Source: Nocardia acidivorans NBRC 108247 (lineage in GTDB: Bacteria > Actinomycetota > Actinomycetes > Mycobacteriales > Mycobacteriaceae). From it: DNA of 64,000 nucleotides. The stretch spans positions 162,480-226,479 of the forward strand of contig NZ_BDAW01000014.1 in assembly GCF_001625085.1 (NCBI RefSeq), written 5' to 3'. The notes beneath the pieces are model-generated. The model had not been told where the DNA came from, did not search any database, and saw only the letters and a program-made list of their open reading frames with translations. Shown here piece by piece: positions 55,924 through 64,000 of the stretch (its first letter is position 1; each line of letters begins with the position of its first letter). Made by a program: the position numbers and the translations under genes.

Positions 55924-56846
55924 CAGAGATCAGATCCATCGTGCTGGTGACCAATCCGCTCTCCGGTCACGGCAAGGGCGTGCAGGTCGGGATCACCGCC
56001 GCCAACCTCTTCGCCGAGCGCGGCGTCCGGGTCACCGAGATTCGCGGTGATTCGGCGGCCGATACCGAGGAAAGGGTGCGAAAGGCGCTCGCGGACCCCG
56101 CGATTCGCCCCGATGCCGTGGTCGCGGCGGGCGGTGACGGTCTGACCTGCGTGGTGTTGCAGGCCCTGGTCGGCACCGGGGTGCCGCTCGGGCTGGTACC
56201 CGGGGGCACCGGCAATGATCTGGCCCGCGAGGTCGGCATTCCGGATGACACCGTCGCCGCGGTCGATCTGGTGCTGCGCGGCAATACCCGCACCATCGAC
56301 CTGGGCACCGTGCAGGCCGAGGCGGCCGCGCGTCCCATGTGGTTCGCCACGGTCACCGGCACCGGACTCGACGCGCGAGTCACCTTGCGCGCCAACCAGA
56401 TGCGCTGGCCGAAAGGTCCGCTGCGGTACACCGTCGCGGCCGTGCTCGAACTGCTCGGCAAGCTGGCGGTGCCGTATCGCATCGAACTGCACGGATCGCC
56501 CGATCATCCGGACGGCACGGTGATCGAACAGGACGCCATCATGGTCGCGGTCGGCAATACCCGCACCTACGGCGGCGGCATGCTCATCACCCCGGACGCG
56601 GTGATCGACGACGGCCTGCTGGATCTCACGGTGGTGGGCGCCATGCCGCGGCGAGATCTGTTGCGGCTCCTGCCCGCACTGTCCGCGGGCAAGCGGATCG
56701 AGCATCCCGCCACCACGCAGTACCGGGCGGCGCGGCTCATTCTCACCGCACCCGATGCCCCCGCCACGGCGGACGGCGATCCGGCGGGCATGCTGCCCGC
56801 CACCTTCCTCGTCCGCCCCGGAGCCCTGGAGATTCTGGCTCCCTGA
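55920..56846 (+). CDS. dagK: diacylglycerol kinase-like lipid kinase, 308 aa
   Basis: The GTG overlaps the previous stop (GTGA). DAGK catalytic domain: VTNPLSGHG, VVAAGGDGLTCVVLQAL (the GGDG motif), GLVPGGTGNDLAREVGIP and the C-terminal GGGMLITPDAVIDDGLLDLTVV. It phosphorylates diacylglycerol or a related lipid. It fits the Rv2252 position in the locus. Length is typical. Confidence 0.93.
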   Translation: MTEIRSIVLVTNPLSGHGKGVQVGITAANLFAERGVRVTEIRGDSAADTEERVRKALADPAIRPDAVVAAGGDGLTCVVLQALVGTGVPLGLVPGGTGNDLAREVGIPDDTVAAVDLVLRGNTRTIDLGTVQAEAAARPMWFATVTGTGLDARVTLRANQMRWPKGPLRYTVAAVLELLGKLAVPYRIELHGSPDHPDGTVIEQDAIMVAVGNTRTYGGGMLITPDAVIDDGLLDLTVVGAMPRRDLLRLLPALSAGKRIEHPATTQYRAARLILTAPDAPATADGDPAGMLPATFLVRPGALEILAP

Positions 56847-56867
56847 GCGAAAACGACTCCCGCACAG

Positions 56868-56911
56868 CTGTTTCGGCCGTGCCCCGTACCGAAGGGGCGC
56901 GGCCGAAACGG
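56868..56911. terminator. bidirectional terminator
   Basis: A 12-bp arm (56868-56879 with 56900-56911) is continued by GCCCC/GGGGC around an 8-nt loop. It lies between the convergent stops of dagK (56846) and the cupin gene (56915). Confidence 0.75.
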
Positions 56912-56914
56912 CAT

Positions 56915-57391
56915 TCACGCCCGGGGCGTGGCGGTCTCCTCGTAGCGGATGTCGTATTTCGAGGCGATCGGATTGATCTTGACCGGATCCAGTGCCCCCG
57001 CGGTGAGCACGCTCGGCCCGGCCTCGAAGAGGTCTTCGAGATAGCACTCCCAGCCGCCGGGGGAGGAGATCTGCAACAGGCGCGGAGGCGGGGTGGAGCC
57101 GCAGCGCAGGGCATGCGGAATCCCGTGCGGCAGTAGGACGAACATGCCCGCGGTGGCGTGCACGACGCGATCGTCGAACTCGACCTCGAGCACGCCGTCC
57201 AGCACGTAGATCGACTCGTCGGCGACCCGGTGCGTATGCCGGGGGATATCGCGGGCGAGCGTCACCTCCAGCATGGAGAAACGACCCTCGGTATCGGCGG
57301 TGGCGGCCTTGACCGCGAAGGCGGGCGGCAGGGGAACGCGGCCGGGGCGGACCTCGCCGGGTTGGAGCAGCAGAAAACGATTCTCGGACAT
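56915..57391 (-). CDS. cupin-domain protein, 158 aa
   Basis: A cupin beta-barrel spans residues 40-110: PRHTHRVADESIYVLDGVLEVEFDDR and AGMFVLLPHGIPHALRCG give the two metal motifs (H, H, E ... H). A later Tyr/Asp-rich tail is extra. Single-domain cupins of this kind include dioxygenases and sugar or quercetin-binding proteins. It is divergent from a TetR gene with a shared operator, so it is probably the target of that repressor. Confidence 0.8.
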   Translation of the reverse strand: MSENRFLLLQPGEVRPGRVPLPPAFAVKAATADTEGRFSMLEVTLARDIPRHTHRVADESIYVLDGVLEVEFDDRVVHATAGMFVLLPHGIPHALRCGSTPPPRLLQISSPGGWECYLEDLFEAGPSVLTAGALDPVKINPIASKYDIRYEETATPRA

Positions 57392-57414
57392 TGCTGATAC
57401 CCTTTCAGCTGAAG

Positions 57415-57435
57415 CGGAACCGGAGTCCGATTCCG
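57415..57435. promoter_or_regulatory. TetR operator between cupin and TetR genes
   Basis: A 21-bp near-palindrome with half-site CGGAAYCGGA and its mirror TCCGRTTCCG around a central G. It lies midway between the two divergent starts. Confidence 0.65.
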
Positions 57436-57463
57436 TTTAAAGCAAAGCCGAGAAGGATCACCC

Positions 57464-58024
57464 ATGTCAACCCCTCGCAAACCCCGGGCCGACGCCTCTC
57501 GCAATCGTGACCGCCTGCTGGAGACGGCGCGAATGCTGCTGGCCGAGAACGGAAACCGCGTCCAACTCCCCGAGATAGCGCGCGCTGCCGGGGTGGGAAT
57601 GGGCACCGTCTACCGGCACTTCCCCACCCGGGCCGATCTCATCGAGGCGGTGGCCGAGCAGCGCTTCGAGGAGATCGCGGAGTTCGCCCGCACCGCATGC
57701 CTCACCGCACCCGCGGGCCAGGGCCTGGACCGCTACCTGCGCCATGTCGGCGGGGTGCTCGCCGCCGACCAAGGGCTCTCCGCCGCAATCGAATCCGCGC
57801 GACATGCGCCGGGCAGTGAACCGCGCGGTGAGACCCGTGCCCGGCTCGAAGCGGTGATCGGGGAGATCATCGCCCGCGATCGGCGGGCAGGCACGCTGCG
57901 CCCGGACTGCACGGTCCTGGACGTGTACATGCTCGTGGGCGCGATCTCAGCCACCATTCGCACCGGCAGTGGGGACTGGGAGCGGCTGCTCGATCTCACC
58001 AGCTCAGGGCTGCGGCCGCGGTAG
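57464..58024 (+). CDS. TetR-family regulator, 186 aa
   Basis: The HTH at residues 15-60 reads RDRLLETARMLLAENGNRVQLPEIARAAGVGMGTVYRHFPTRADLI. The C-terminal ligand domain has the form of TetR_C regulators with an Arg-rich inducer pocket. The SD is AGAAGGATC before the ATG. It probably represses itself and the cupin gene through the operator at 57415. Confidence 0.9.
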   Translation: MSTPRKPRADASRNRDRLLETARMLLAENGNRVQLPEIARAAGVGMGTVYRHFPTRADLIEAVAEQRFEEIAEFARTACLTAPAGQGLDRYLRHVGGVLAADQGLSAAIESARHAPGSEPRGETRARLEAVIGEIIARDRRAGTLRPDCTVLDVYMLVGAISATIRTGSGDWERLLDLTSSGLRPR

Positions 58025-58059
58025 GTGTGGATCCCGGCCGAAAGCACGCGGGGATGACG
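58025..58059 (+). repeat. dispersed repeat, copy 4
   Basis: GTGTGGATCCCGGCC then GAAAG and CACGCGGGGATGACG. It overlaps the end of the TetR gene by one base. A further partial unit, GCATGCCGGGATCCA, lies at about 58081. Confidence 0.7.
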
Positions 58060-58113
58060 AGGGCATGCCGGGTGCGAGGGCATGCCGGGATCCATAGCCC
58101 CGGGTGATCCGGC

Positions 58114-58824
58114 TCAGCCGCGTATCCCGGCTTCCATGACGGGGGTCGAGAAGGTGACCTCTTCCAGTGCGGTGACGGCGGGGCGGTCCAGGATGACCAC
58201 CGAATCCGGGGCGGGCTCGGGCATGACGCCCGCTCCGGCGCGGTCGACGAGGTGCTGCCAGCGCATGCAGTGCCATTGGAAGCTGAGGCGGCCCACCGTG
58301 CGGCCGCGCGAGATCTGGCCCGCGCGAGCGAGTTCGGCGGGAGCATCGATCATGATCAGGTGAATGGGCCTGCCATTGGCGCGCGCCCAGGCCGTGACCA
58401 GGCGGCGCACCCAGTGCCGGGTACCGCAGTCGTGGATGACCACCGGACCGTCCGCGCGTCGCAGCGCGGCGCGAATGCGCCGGTAGTGCGTGAGATGCAC
58501 GATCGGCAGCAGCAGCGGATACGGCACCGCGCTCACCCGGTGCTGCCACCATTTGCGGGACTGCTGGGAGTCGACCAGCACCGCGCCCGAGGGGCTGCGG
58601 GCGGGCAGATGCGAATCCGGATAGTCGCCGAACAGTTTGCGCAGGGCGGTGCTCTTCCCGGCGCCCGGCACCCCGGTGAAGATCACGGCCGCGCTTGCGG
58701 GATAACGCAATTCGCGGAGGGTGCGGCCGCGCAGATCATGCACCCGATGCGGCGCCAACATGCGCGGCCGCGGATACTCGGGATCGAAATCGGCGGCGGC
58801 CGCGGTGTCGAGCGGAGGGTTCAC
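58114..58824 (-). CDS. P-loop nucleotide kinase-like protein, 236 aa
   Basis: Walker A GVPGAGKST is at about residues 51-59 and a lid with many Arg follows. HDCGTRHWVRRLVTAWARANGRPIHLIMIDAPAELARAGQISRGR resembles small AAA/zeta-toxin or adenylylsulfate-kinase folds. It is followed by RTVGRLSFQWHCMRW, known from a small actinobacterial ATP-binding family. The GTG start has the SD right next to it, so an internal start such as 58761 is possible. Function unknown. Confidence 0.65.
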   Translation of the reverse strand: MNPPLDTAAAADFDPEYPRPRMLAPHRVHDLRGRTLRELRYPASAAVIFTGVPGAGKSTALRKLFGDYPDSHLPARSPSGAVLVDSQQSRKWWQHRVSAVPYPLLLPIVHLTHYRRIRAALRRADGPVVIHDCGTRHWVRRLVTAWARANGRPIHLIMIDAPAELARAGQISRGRTVGRLSFQWHCMRWQHLVDRAGAGVMPEPAPDSVVILDRPAVTALEEVTFSTPVMEAGIRG

Positions 58825-58839
58825 TCCTCCAGGATCGGC

Positions 58840-59494
58840 AGTGGAATCAGTTCGGACAACCGGGATTTCCCCTGATATTTCCCCGAATCGGGAATCAGCC
58901 GCGGGGCGCGGCGCAGGCGACCTCGATCATCGGCGCGTTCGAATCTATGGTGGTCGGCCCGGGTGCCTGGAGCGACCGGCAGCGGATCGTCCGCCGCGTC
59001 CGGCACGCCCAGGAGAATCGGATACCGCTTCGTCATGCCGTAATACCTTTCATCGCTGGGGAATTCGCATCCGCCAGGGCGTCCGAATGCGCGCGCTCCT
59101 TGTGCGGAGCGGTGAGGATGCCATCAATATCGGTGCGCGTACCGAGCAGCACGCTGTGGTGCGAACACACGCTGCTCATGCAGCGCCATTCGGACCGCGG
59201 TGAACGCACCGTGCCCGACACCGCCCACCACCGCGCGCTCGATGCCCGGGTGATCGGCGACCGCCCAGGCGTCGCGGGCCAGGTCCCAATAGCTGAACGG
59301 GTGCCATCGTCCTCGGAGAGGCCGTGGCCGCGCGAATCGACGCAGACCAGGCGATAGTCCGGCGCGAGCGCCCGCTGCTGTGGGCCGAAGCTCTCCTGGT
59401 CCATGAAGAAGCTGTGCCCCAGCAGAACCGGTGATCCATTCCCTCCCGTATCGGTGTGGTGGACCTTCGCTCTCCCACGAGCTCAGAACGGCAT
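58840..59494 (-). pseudogene. decayed alpha/beta-hydrolase gene
   Basis: Reading from 59494 leftward: MPF then an in-frame TGA, ARGRAKVHHTDTGGNGSPVLLG, HSFFMDQESFGPQQRALAPDY and VDSRGHGLSEDDGT. A frameshift then gives HPFSYWDLARDAWAVADHPG and VRMALHEQRVFAPQ, and a second shift back gives VLLGTRTDID. The C-terminal part (ILLGVPDAADDPLPVAPGTR) is in yet another frame. The catalytic nucleophile elbow (usually GxSxG) reads VGGVGHGAF. At least one stop and two or three frameshifts make it non-functional. Confidence 0.65.
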
Positions 59495-59777
59495 CTTCGG
59501 ACCTTACGACAGTTGCCCGACGGGAAAACCTGACTCCGACTGTGAAATGAATGCAGTCACACGTCGAATACAACCGCGAAAACCGCTGGCCGCCAGTGCT
59601 ATTCGGAGCTCGTTCGGATCGGCCGTACCCCTTGCACAGCTCCGCTGCGGGTCGCGAGGGCCATGCGGGCCACGCAACGCGGTTGCAACGAATTGTGGCC
59701 TACCCTGGCGCATTTGGTCCCGAACCTGAGAATTGCTTATGGATCCGAGAGGGTCCGCGCAAACGGCGGTAGGCTTA
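59495..59777. other. intergenic stretch upstream of valS
   Basis: No supported gene. Small open frames on both strands lack SD and known motifs. No T-box core (AGGGTGGNACCGCG) is present. Confidence 0.4.
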
Positions 59778-59781
59778 CCTT

Positions 59782-59831
59782 CGAAGGCGGGGCCTTCGGT
59801 GTCCCTCATCCGCCGAAGGTCCCGCCCTTCG
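59782..59831. terminator. intrinsic terminator upstream of valS
   Basis: An 18-bp stem with one G-U pair and one bulged C (59782-59799 with 59813-59831), loop of 13 nt, followed by GCTTTCTTG. It insulates valS from upstream transcription. Confidence 0.65.
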
Positions 59832-59852
59832 GCTTTCTTGCCGCGGCCGCGC

Positions 59853-59892
59853 TGTCAAGCCCTGCCGGGGTGTCAATTAGAATCGCACGGTG
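59853..59892 (+). promoter_or_regulatory. leaderless valS promoter
   Basis: TAGAAT (59878-59883) lies 6 nt before the GTG at 59890, so transcription probably starts at or next to the start codon. There is no SD. TGTCAA occurs twice upstream (59853-59858 and 59871-59876); the -35 is weak. Confidence 0.5.
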
Positions 59893-62583
59893 ACCAGCGC
59901 AGCCTCTGAGAACCCGCGTAATCGTGCCGATGCCCTCCCCAAAAGCTGGAACCCCGGCGAGGTGGAGGCCGACCTGTACGAGCGCTGGGTAGCCGCCGGT
60001 TACTTCACCGCCGATGCGAGCAGCGCCAAACCCGCGTACTCGATCGTGCTGCCGCCGCCGAACGTCACCGGCACCCTGCATATGGGCCACGCCCTCGACC
60101 ACACCCTGATGGACTTGCTCACCCGCCGCAAGCGCATGCAGGGCTATGAGGTGCTGTGGCTGCCCGGTATGGATCACGCCGGTATCGCCACCCAATCGGT
60201 GGTGGAGAAGCAGCTCGCCCTCGACGGCAAGACCAAGGAAGACTTCGGCCGCGAACTCTTCATCGACAAGGTCTGGGACTGGAAGCGCGAATCCGGCGGC
60301 CAGATCCAGGGCCAGATGCGCCGCCTCGGCGACGGCGTCGACTGGAGCCGCGACCGCTTCACCATGGACGACGGACTCTCCCGCGCCGTGCAGACCATCT
60401 TCAAACGCCTCTACGACGCGGGCCTGATCTACCGCGCCGAGCGCCTGGTGAACTGGTCGCCGGTGCTCGAGACCGGCATCTCCGACCTCGAGGTCGACCA
60501 TAAAGAGGTCGACGGCGAACTCGTCTCACTGCGCTACGGCTCGCTGAACGACGATGAGCCGCATGTGATCGTCGCCACCACCCGCGTGGAGACCATGCTC
60601 GGCGATACCGCGGTGGCCGTGCACCCCGACGACGAGCGGTACAAAGCGCTCATCGGGACCACGCTCTACCATCCGATCACCGGTCGTCAGATCCCGATCG
60701 TCGCCGACGATTACGTGGATCCCGAATTCGGTTCCGGCGCAGTCAAGATCACCCCCGCGCACGACCCCAACGACTTCGAGCTCGGCCTGCGGCACAACCT
60801 GCCCATGCCGACCATCATGGACAAGACCGGCAAGATCGCCGACAGCGGAACCGAGTTCGACGGTATGGACCGCTTCGAGGCCCGGCTCAAGATCCGCGAA
60901 CGGCTCGAGGCCGAGGGCCGCGTCACCGGCCGCGTCTACCCGTACAAGCATCAGGTCGGCCACTCCGAGCGCTCCGGCGAACCCATCGAACCGCGCCTGT
61001 CCATGCAGTGGTGGGTCAAGGTCGAGGGCATCGCCAAGGCCGCCGGCGACGCCGTCCGCAACGGTGATGTCAAGATCCACCCCGCGAGCCAGGAACCGCG
61101 CTGGTTCGACTGGGTCGACAATATGCACGACTGGAACATCTCCCGGCAGCTGTGGTGGGGCCACCGCATTCCGATCTGGTACGGCCCCGCGGGCGAGATC
61201 GTCTGCGTCGGCCCGGACGAGCAGGCCCCCGAGGGCTACGTGCAGGATCCGGATGTCCTGGACACCTGGTTCTCCTCGGGCCTGTGGCCCTTCTCCACCA
61301 TGGGCTGGCCGGACAGCACCGCCGAGCTCGAGAAGTTCTATCCCACCAGCGTTCTGGTCACCGGCTACGACATCCTGTTCTTCTGGGTCGCCCGGATGAT
61401 GATGTTCGGCATGTTCGTCTCCGACGATCCGGTGCTCACCACCGGCAAGGACGCCGAGCAGAAGCAGGTGCCGTTCCGGGATGTGTTCCTGCACGGCCTG
61501 ATTCGCGACGAACACGGCAAGAAGATGTCCAAGTCGCGCGGCAACGGCATCGACCCGCTGGACTGGATCGAGGAATTCGGCGCGGACGCAACCCGATTCA
61601 CCCTGGCCCGCGGCGCACAGCCGGGCGGTGACCTCTCGGTCGGCACCGCGCACGTGACCGCCTCGCGCAGCTTCGTCACCAAACTGTTCAATGCCACCAA
61701 GTTCGCGCTCATGAACGGTGCGCAGCCGGGTGAACTGCCCGCTCGCGACACCCTCACCGATACCGACCGCTGGATCCTGGACCGCCTCGAAGAGGTGCGC
61801 GCCGAGGTCGACGCCAGCTTCGACCGCTACGAATTCGGTAAGGCGTGCGAATCGCTCTACCACTTCGCGTGGGATGAATTCTGCAGCTGGTACCTGGAAT
61901 TGGCCAAGGTGCAGTTCGCCGAGTCCGAGGAGCGCGCCGCGAGCACCCGCATCGTGCTGGGCAATGTGCTCGATTCGGTGCTGCGCCTGCTGCATCCGGC
62001 CATTCCGTTCGTCACCGAACAGCTGTGGCTCGCGCTCACCGGCGGGGAATCCATCGTGGTCGCGGCCTGGCCGCAGGCCACCGGCCTTGCCACCGACCAG
62101 GTTTCGGCCGTCCGCATCGCCGACGCCCAGCGGCTCATCACCGAAATCCGCCGCTTCCGCAGCGATCAGGGCCTGTCCGACAGTCAGAAGGTCTCGGCCA
62201 AGCTCATCGGCTTGGACAACGCCGATCTGCTCGCCCAGCAGACCGAGATCACCACGCTGGCCCGCCTCACCGCGCCCGGCGACGATTTCGCCGCCACCGC
62301 CGCGGTCGAGGTGCGGCTGAGCTCGTCCACCGTCACCGTCGAGATCGACACCTCCGGGACCGTCGACCTGGACGCCGAGGCACGCCGCCTGGAGAAGGAT
62401 CTCGCCGCCGCCCAGAAGGAACTCGCGGGCACCACCGGCAAGCTCGGCAACCAGGGCTTCCTGGCCAAGGCCCCGGACGATGTGGTCGCGAAGATCAAGG
62501 CGCGCAAGGAGATCGCCGAGTCCGAGGTCGAGCGCATCGGCGCCCGGCTCGCCGAGATCGCCAAGCTGGCGGAGCGCAAGTGA
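59890..62583 (+). CDS. valS: valyl-tRNA synthetase, 897 aa
   Basis: Class I aminoacyl-tRNA synthetase that charges tRNA-Val. The HIGH-type motif HMGH is at residues 64-67 ([15 protein letters not shown]) and KMSKS at 545-549. The editing domain lies between, and an anticodon-binding domain and a C-terminal coiled coil ([19 protein letters not shown]) follow. The start is GTG with no SD and a -10 6 nt away. The stop overlaps folC (GTGA). valS-folC is the conserved actinobacterial order. Confidence 0.98.
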   Translation: MTSAASENPRNRADALPKSWNPGEVEADLYERWVAAGYFTADASSAKPAYSIVLPPPNVTGTLHMGHALDHTLMDLLTRRKRMQGYEVLWLPGMDHAGIATQSVVEKQLALDGKTKEDFGRELFIDKVWDWKRESGGQIQGQMRRLGDGVDWSRDRFTMDDGLSRAVQTIFKRLYDAGLIYRAERLVNWSPVLETGISDLEVDHKEVDGELVSLRYGSLNDDEPHVIVATTRVETMLGDTAVAVHPDDERYKALIGTTLYHPITGRQIPIVADDYVDPEFGSGAVKITPAHDPNDFELGLRHNLPMPTIMDKTGKIADSGTEFDGMDRFEARLKIRERLEAEGRVTGRVYPYKHQVGHSERSGEPIEPRLSMQWWVKVEGIAKAAGDAVRNGDVKIHPASQEPRWFDWVDNMHDWNISRQLWWGHRIPIWYGPAGEIVCVGPDEQAPEGYVQDPDVLDTWFSSGLWPFSTMGWPDSTAELEKFYPTSVLVTGYDILFFWVARMMMFGMFVSDDPVLTTGKDAEQKQVPFRDVFLHGLIRDEHGKKMSKSRGNGIDPLDWIEEFGADATRFTLARGAQPGGDLSVGTAHVTASRSFVTKLFNATKFALMNGAQPGELPARDTLTDTDRWILDRLEEVRAEVDASFDRYEFGKACESLYHFAWDEFCSWYLELAKVQFAESEERAASTRIVLGNVLDSVLRLLHPAIPFVTEQLWLALTGGESIVVAAWPQATGLATDQVSAVRIADAQRLITEIRRFRSDQGLSDSQKVSAKLIGLDNADLLAQQTEITTLARLTAPGDDFAATAAVEVRLSSSTVTVEIDTSGTVDLDAEARRLEKDLAAAQKELAGTTGKLGNQGFLAKAPDDVVAKIKARKEIAESEVERIGARLAEIAKLAERK

Positions 62584-64000
62584 ACGACGAACCCGAGCGT
62601 CAGTACGTCGAAGGCCCCATCACCACCTCCCCGGTGGATCTGGCCGAAATGGCGTTGGTCGAAGCCGAACTCGACAAGCGCTGGCCCGAGACCAAACTCG
62701 AGCCCTCGCTCACCCGCATCGCCACCCTGATGGATCTGCTGGGGTCGCCGCAGCACGGCTACCCGGCCATCCACATCGCGGGCACCAATGGCAAGACATC
62801 GGTCACCCGCATGATCGACGCCCTGCTCACCGCCCTGCACCGGCGCACCGGGCGGATCACCAGCCCGCACCTGCAATTGGCGACCGAACGCATCGCCATC
62901 GACAACGCGCCCATCACGCCCGGCCAGTATGTCGAGCTGTACCGCGAATTGCTGCCGTTCCTCGAGATGGTCGACAAACAGTCGATCGCGGCGGGCGGTC
63001 CGGCGCTGAGCAAGTTCGAGGTGCTCACCGCCATGGCGTACGCCAAATTCGCCGAAGCGCCCGTCGATGTCGCGGTCGTGGAGACCGGGATGGGCGGCAC
63101 CTGGGACGCCACCAATGTCATCGATGGTCAGGTCGCGGTCATCACCCCGATCGGCTTGGACCACACCGAATTCCTCGGCCCGGACCTGGAATCCATCGCG
63201 GGGGAGAAGGCCGGGATCATCAAGAAGGCCCCCGCCGACGAACTGGTGCCGCGCGATACCGTCGCGGTCATCGCCGAACAGCAGCCCGAGGTCATGGAGG
63301 TGCTGCTGCGCCGCGCCGTCGATATGGACGCCGCGGTGGCGCGCGAGGGTTCGGAGTTCCGCCTGCTCACCCGCCGCGTCGCCATCGGCGGCCAGGTGCT
63401 GGAGTTGCAGGGCCTGGGCGGTGTCTACGACGACATCTTCCTGCCGCTGCACGGTGAGCATCAGGCCCGCAATGCCGTGCTCGCGCTGGCGGCCGTCGAA
63501 GCCTTCTTCGGCGCGGGCGCGTCCCGTCAGCTCGATATCGATGCCGTCCGAGCCGGATTCGCGTCCGTGCAGAGTCCGGGCCGGATGGAGCGCATGCGCA
63601 GCGCGCCGACCATCTTCATCGACGCCGCGCACAATCCGCATGGCGCGCAGGCGCTGGCGGCAACACTGACAAGCGAATTCGACTTCCGCAAACTGGTCGG
63701 CGTGGTCGCGGTGCTCGGCGACAAGGACGCCGGGGGCATCCTGGACGCCCTCGAACCCATCCTGGACGAGATCGTCGTCACCGAGAACGGCTCTCCCCGT
63801 GCCCTTCCCGTCGACGAACTGGCCAACCTCGCGGTCCAGCGCTTCGGCGATGAGCGCGTCGCGGTGGCCGGCGATCTGCCCGACGCCATCGAGACCGCCA
63901 TCGCCCTCGCCGAAGAAGGCGAGAGTGGCGAACTGGTCTCCGGAGCGGGCATCGTGGTCACCGGATCGGTCGTCACCGCCGGGACGGCCCGCTCACTGTT
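62580..64000 (+). CDS. folC: folylpolyglutamate synthase / dihydrofolate synthase, partial
   Basis: The GTG at 62580 overlaps the valS stop (GTGA). The gene runs off the window after 473 codons. Mur-ligase fold: P-loop GTNGKT at residues 68-73, the folate-binding region [37 protein letters not shown] and the C-terminal domain with [13 protein letters not shown]. It adds glutamate to folates in the cytoplasm. Confidence 0.95.
   Translation, partial: MNDEPERQYVEGPITTSPVDLAEMALVEAELDKRWPETKLEPSLTRIATLMDLLGSPQHGYPAIHIAGTNGKTSVTRMIDALLTALHRRTGRITSPHLQLATERIAIDNAPITPGQYVELYRELLPFLEMVDKQSIAAGGPALSKFEVLTAMAYAKFAEAPVDVAVVETGMGGTWDATNVIDGQVAVITPIGLDHTEFLGPDLESIAGEKAGIIKKAPADELVPRDTVAVIAEQQPEVMEVLLRRAVDMDAAVAREGSEFRLLTRRVAIGGQVLELQGLGGVYDDIFLPLHGEHQARNAVLALAAVEAFFGAGASRQLDIDAVRAGFASVQSPGRMERMRSAPTIFIDAAHNPHGAQALAATLTSEFDFRKLVGVVAVLGDKDAGGILDALEPILDEIVVTENGSPRALPVDELANLAVQRFGDERVAVAGDLPDAIETAIALAEEGESGELVSGAGIVVTGSVVTAGTARSL

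Noticed and set aside
59504..59809. Leftward ORF of 101 aa upstream of valS
   Set aside because: No SD, no motif, and it covers the valS terminator region.
59495..59890. T-box riboswitch for valS
   Set aside because: No T-box core or specifier-loop pattern was found, and the promoter appears to lie after the terminator.

Overview
The window is high-GC actinobacterial DNA and most resembles Nocardia or a close relative. It carries the tig-clpP1-clpP2-clpX run, the glpD/TetR/alkyl-DHAP-synthase-like/dagK locus in the same arrangement as Mycobacterium tuberculosis Rv2249c-Rv2252, and valS-folC, with FHA and Ser/Thr kinase genes, frequent GTG starts, and GTGA/ATGA stop-start overlaps. The genus is inferred from gene content only.

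Positions 1 to about 24,415 are the early and regulatory half of a temperate prophage. The right end is an attachment site made of the 3' half of a tRNA-Gly(UCC) gene (24372..24415), beside a tyrosine integrase. The left end and the structural genes lie outside the window. From right to left the prophage holds: integrase; an ImmA-like protein whose HExxH motif has lost its Glu; an XRE/MmyB-type regulator; a small XRE repressor; an excisionase-like HTH gene; a leftward replication and recombination operon (YqaJ-type exonuclease, RecA-like ATPase, replisome-organiser-like protein); an operon with SSB and many small cysteine-rich proteins; a metallophosphoesterase region; a serine esterase; and a translationally coupled operon (7020 to 992) with a WhiB-like/zinc-ribbon protein, a RusA-like resolvase, a DUF6378-like protein, a ParB-PAPS reductase-ParB trio, a methyltransferase, an HNH-like protein and an HTH protein.

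Two cis-acting systems tie the prophage together. First, at least 13 hairpins with different, self-complementary stems share one loop (CCGCCA in mRNA sense). Twelve lie 15-30 nt upstream of start codons, most with an unusual Shine-Dalgarno block of the form CGAAAGGAACCAACC. One copy has lost its gene and one lies inside a coding region. Second, the octamer ACTNCGCA is clustered in the three main intergenic regions. Two copies exactly fill the spacer of the main leftward early promoter, next to the repressor gene. Both look like uncharacterised regulatory networks. The ParB-PAPS reductase-ParB-methyltransferase-HNH operon is the best candidate for a new biochemical (DNA-modifying or nucleotide-handling) system.

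From 24,437 onward the DNA is chromosomal: tRNA-Pro(UGG) with a strong terminator; two small operons of actinobacterial-type hypothetical and XRE/DUF5753-DUF6879-like genes; a NUDIX hydrolase; the Pnkp-Hen1 RNA repair pair; an FKBP lipoprotein; trigger factor and the Clp protease; FdhD and an FdhF/YdeP-type molybdoenzyme; a possible envelope signalling cluster (nine-repeat Cys-rich surface protein, membrane protein, Ser/Thr kinase, convergent FHA protein); glycerol-phosphate and ether-lipid genes; a cupin and a divergent TetR gene; a decayed alpha/beta-hydrolase; then valS and folC, which runs off the window. A hairpin-forming dispersed repeat occurs three times between genes of the last third. 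No rRNA, CRISPR array or recognisable insertion sequence was seen.
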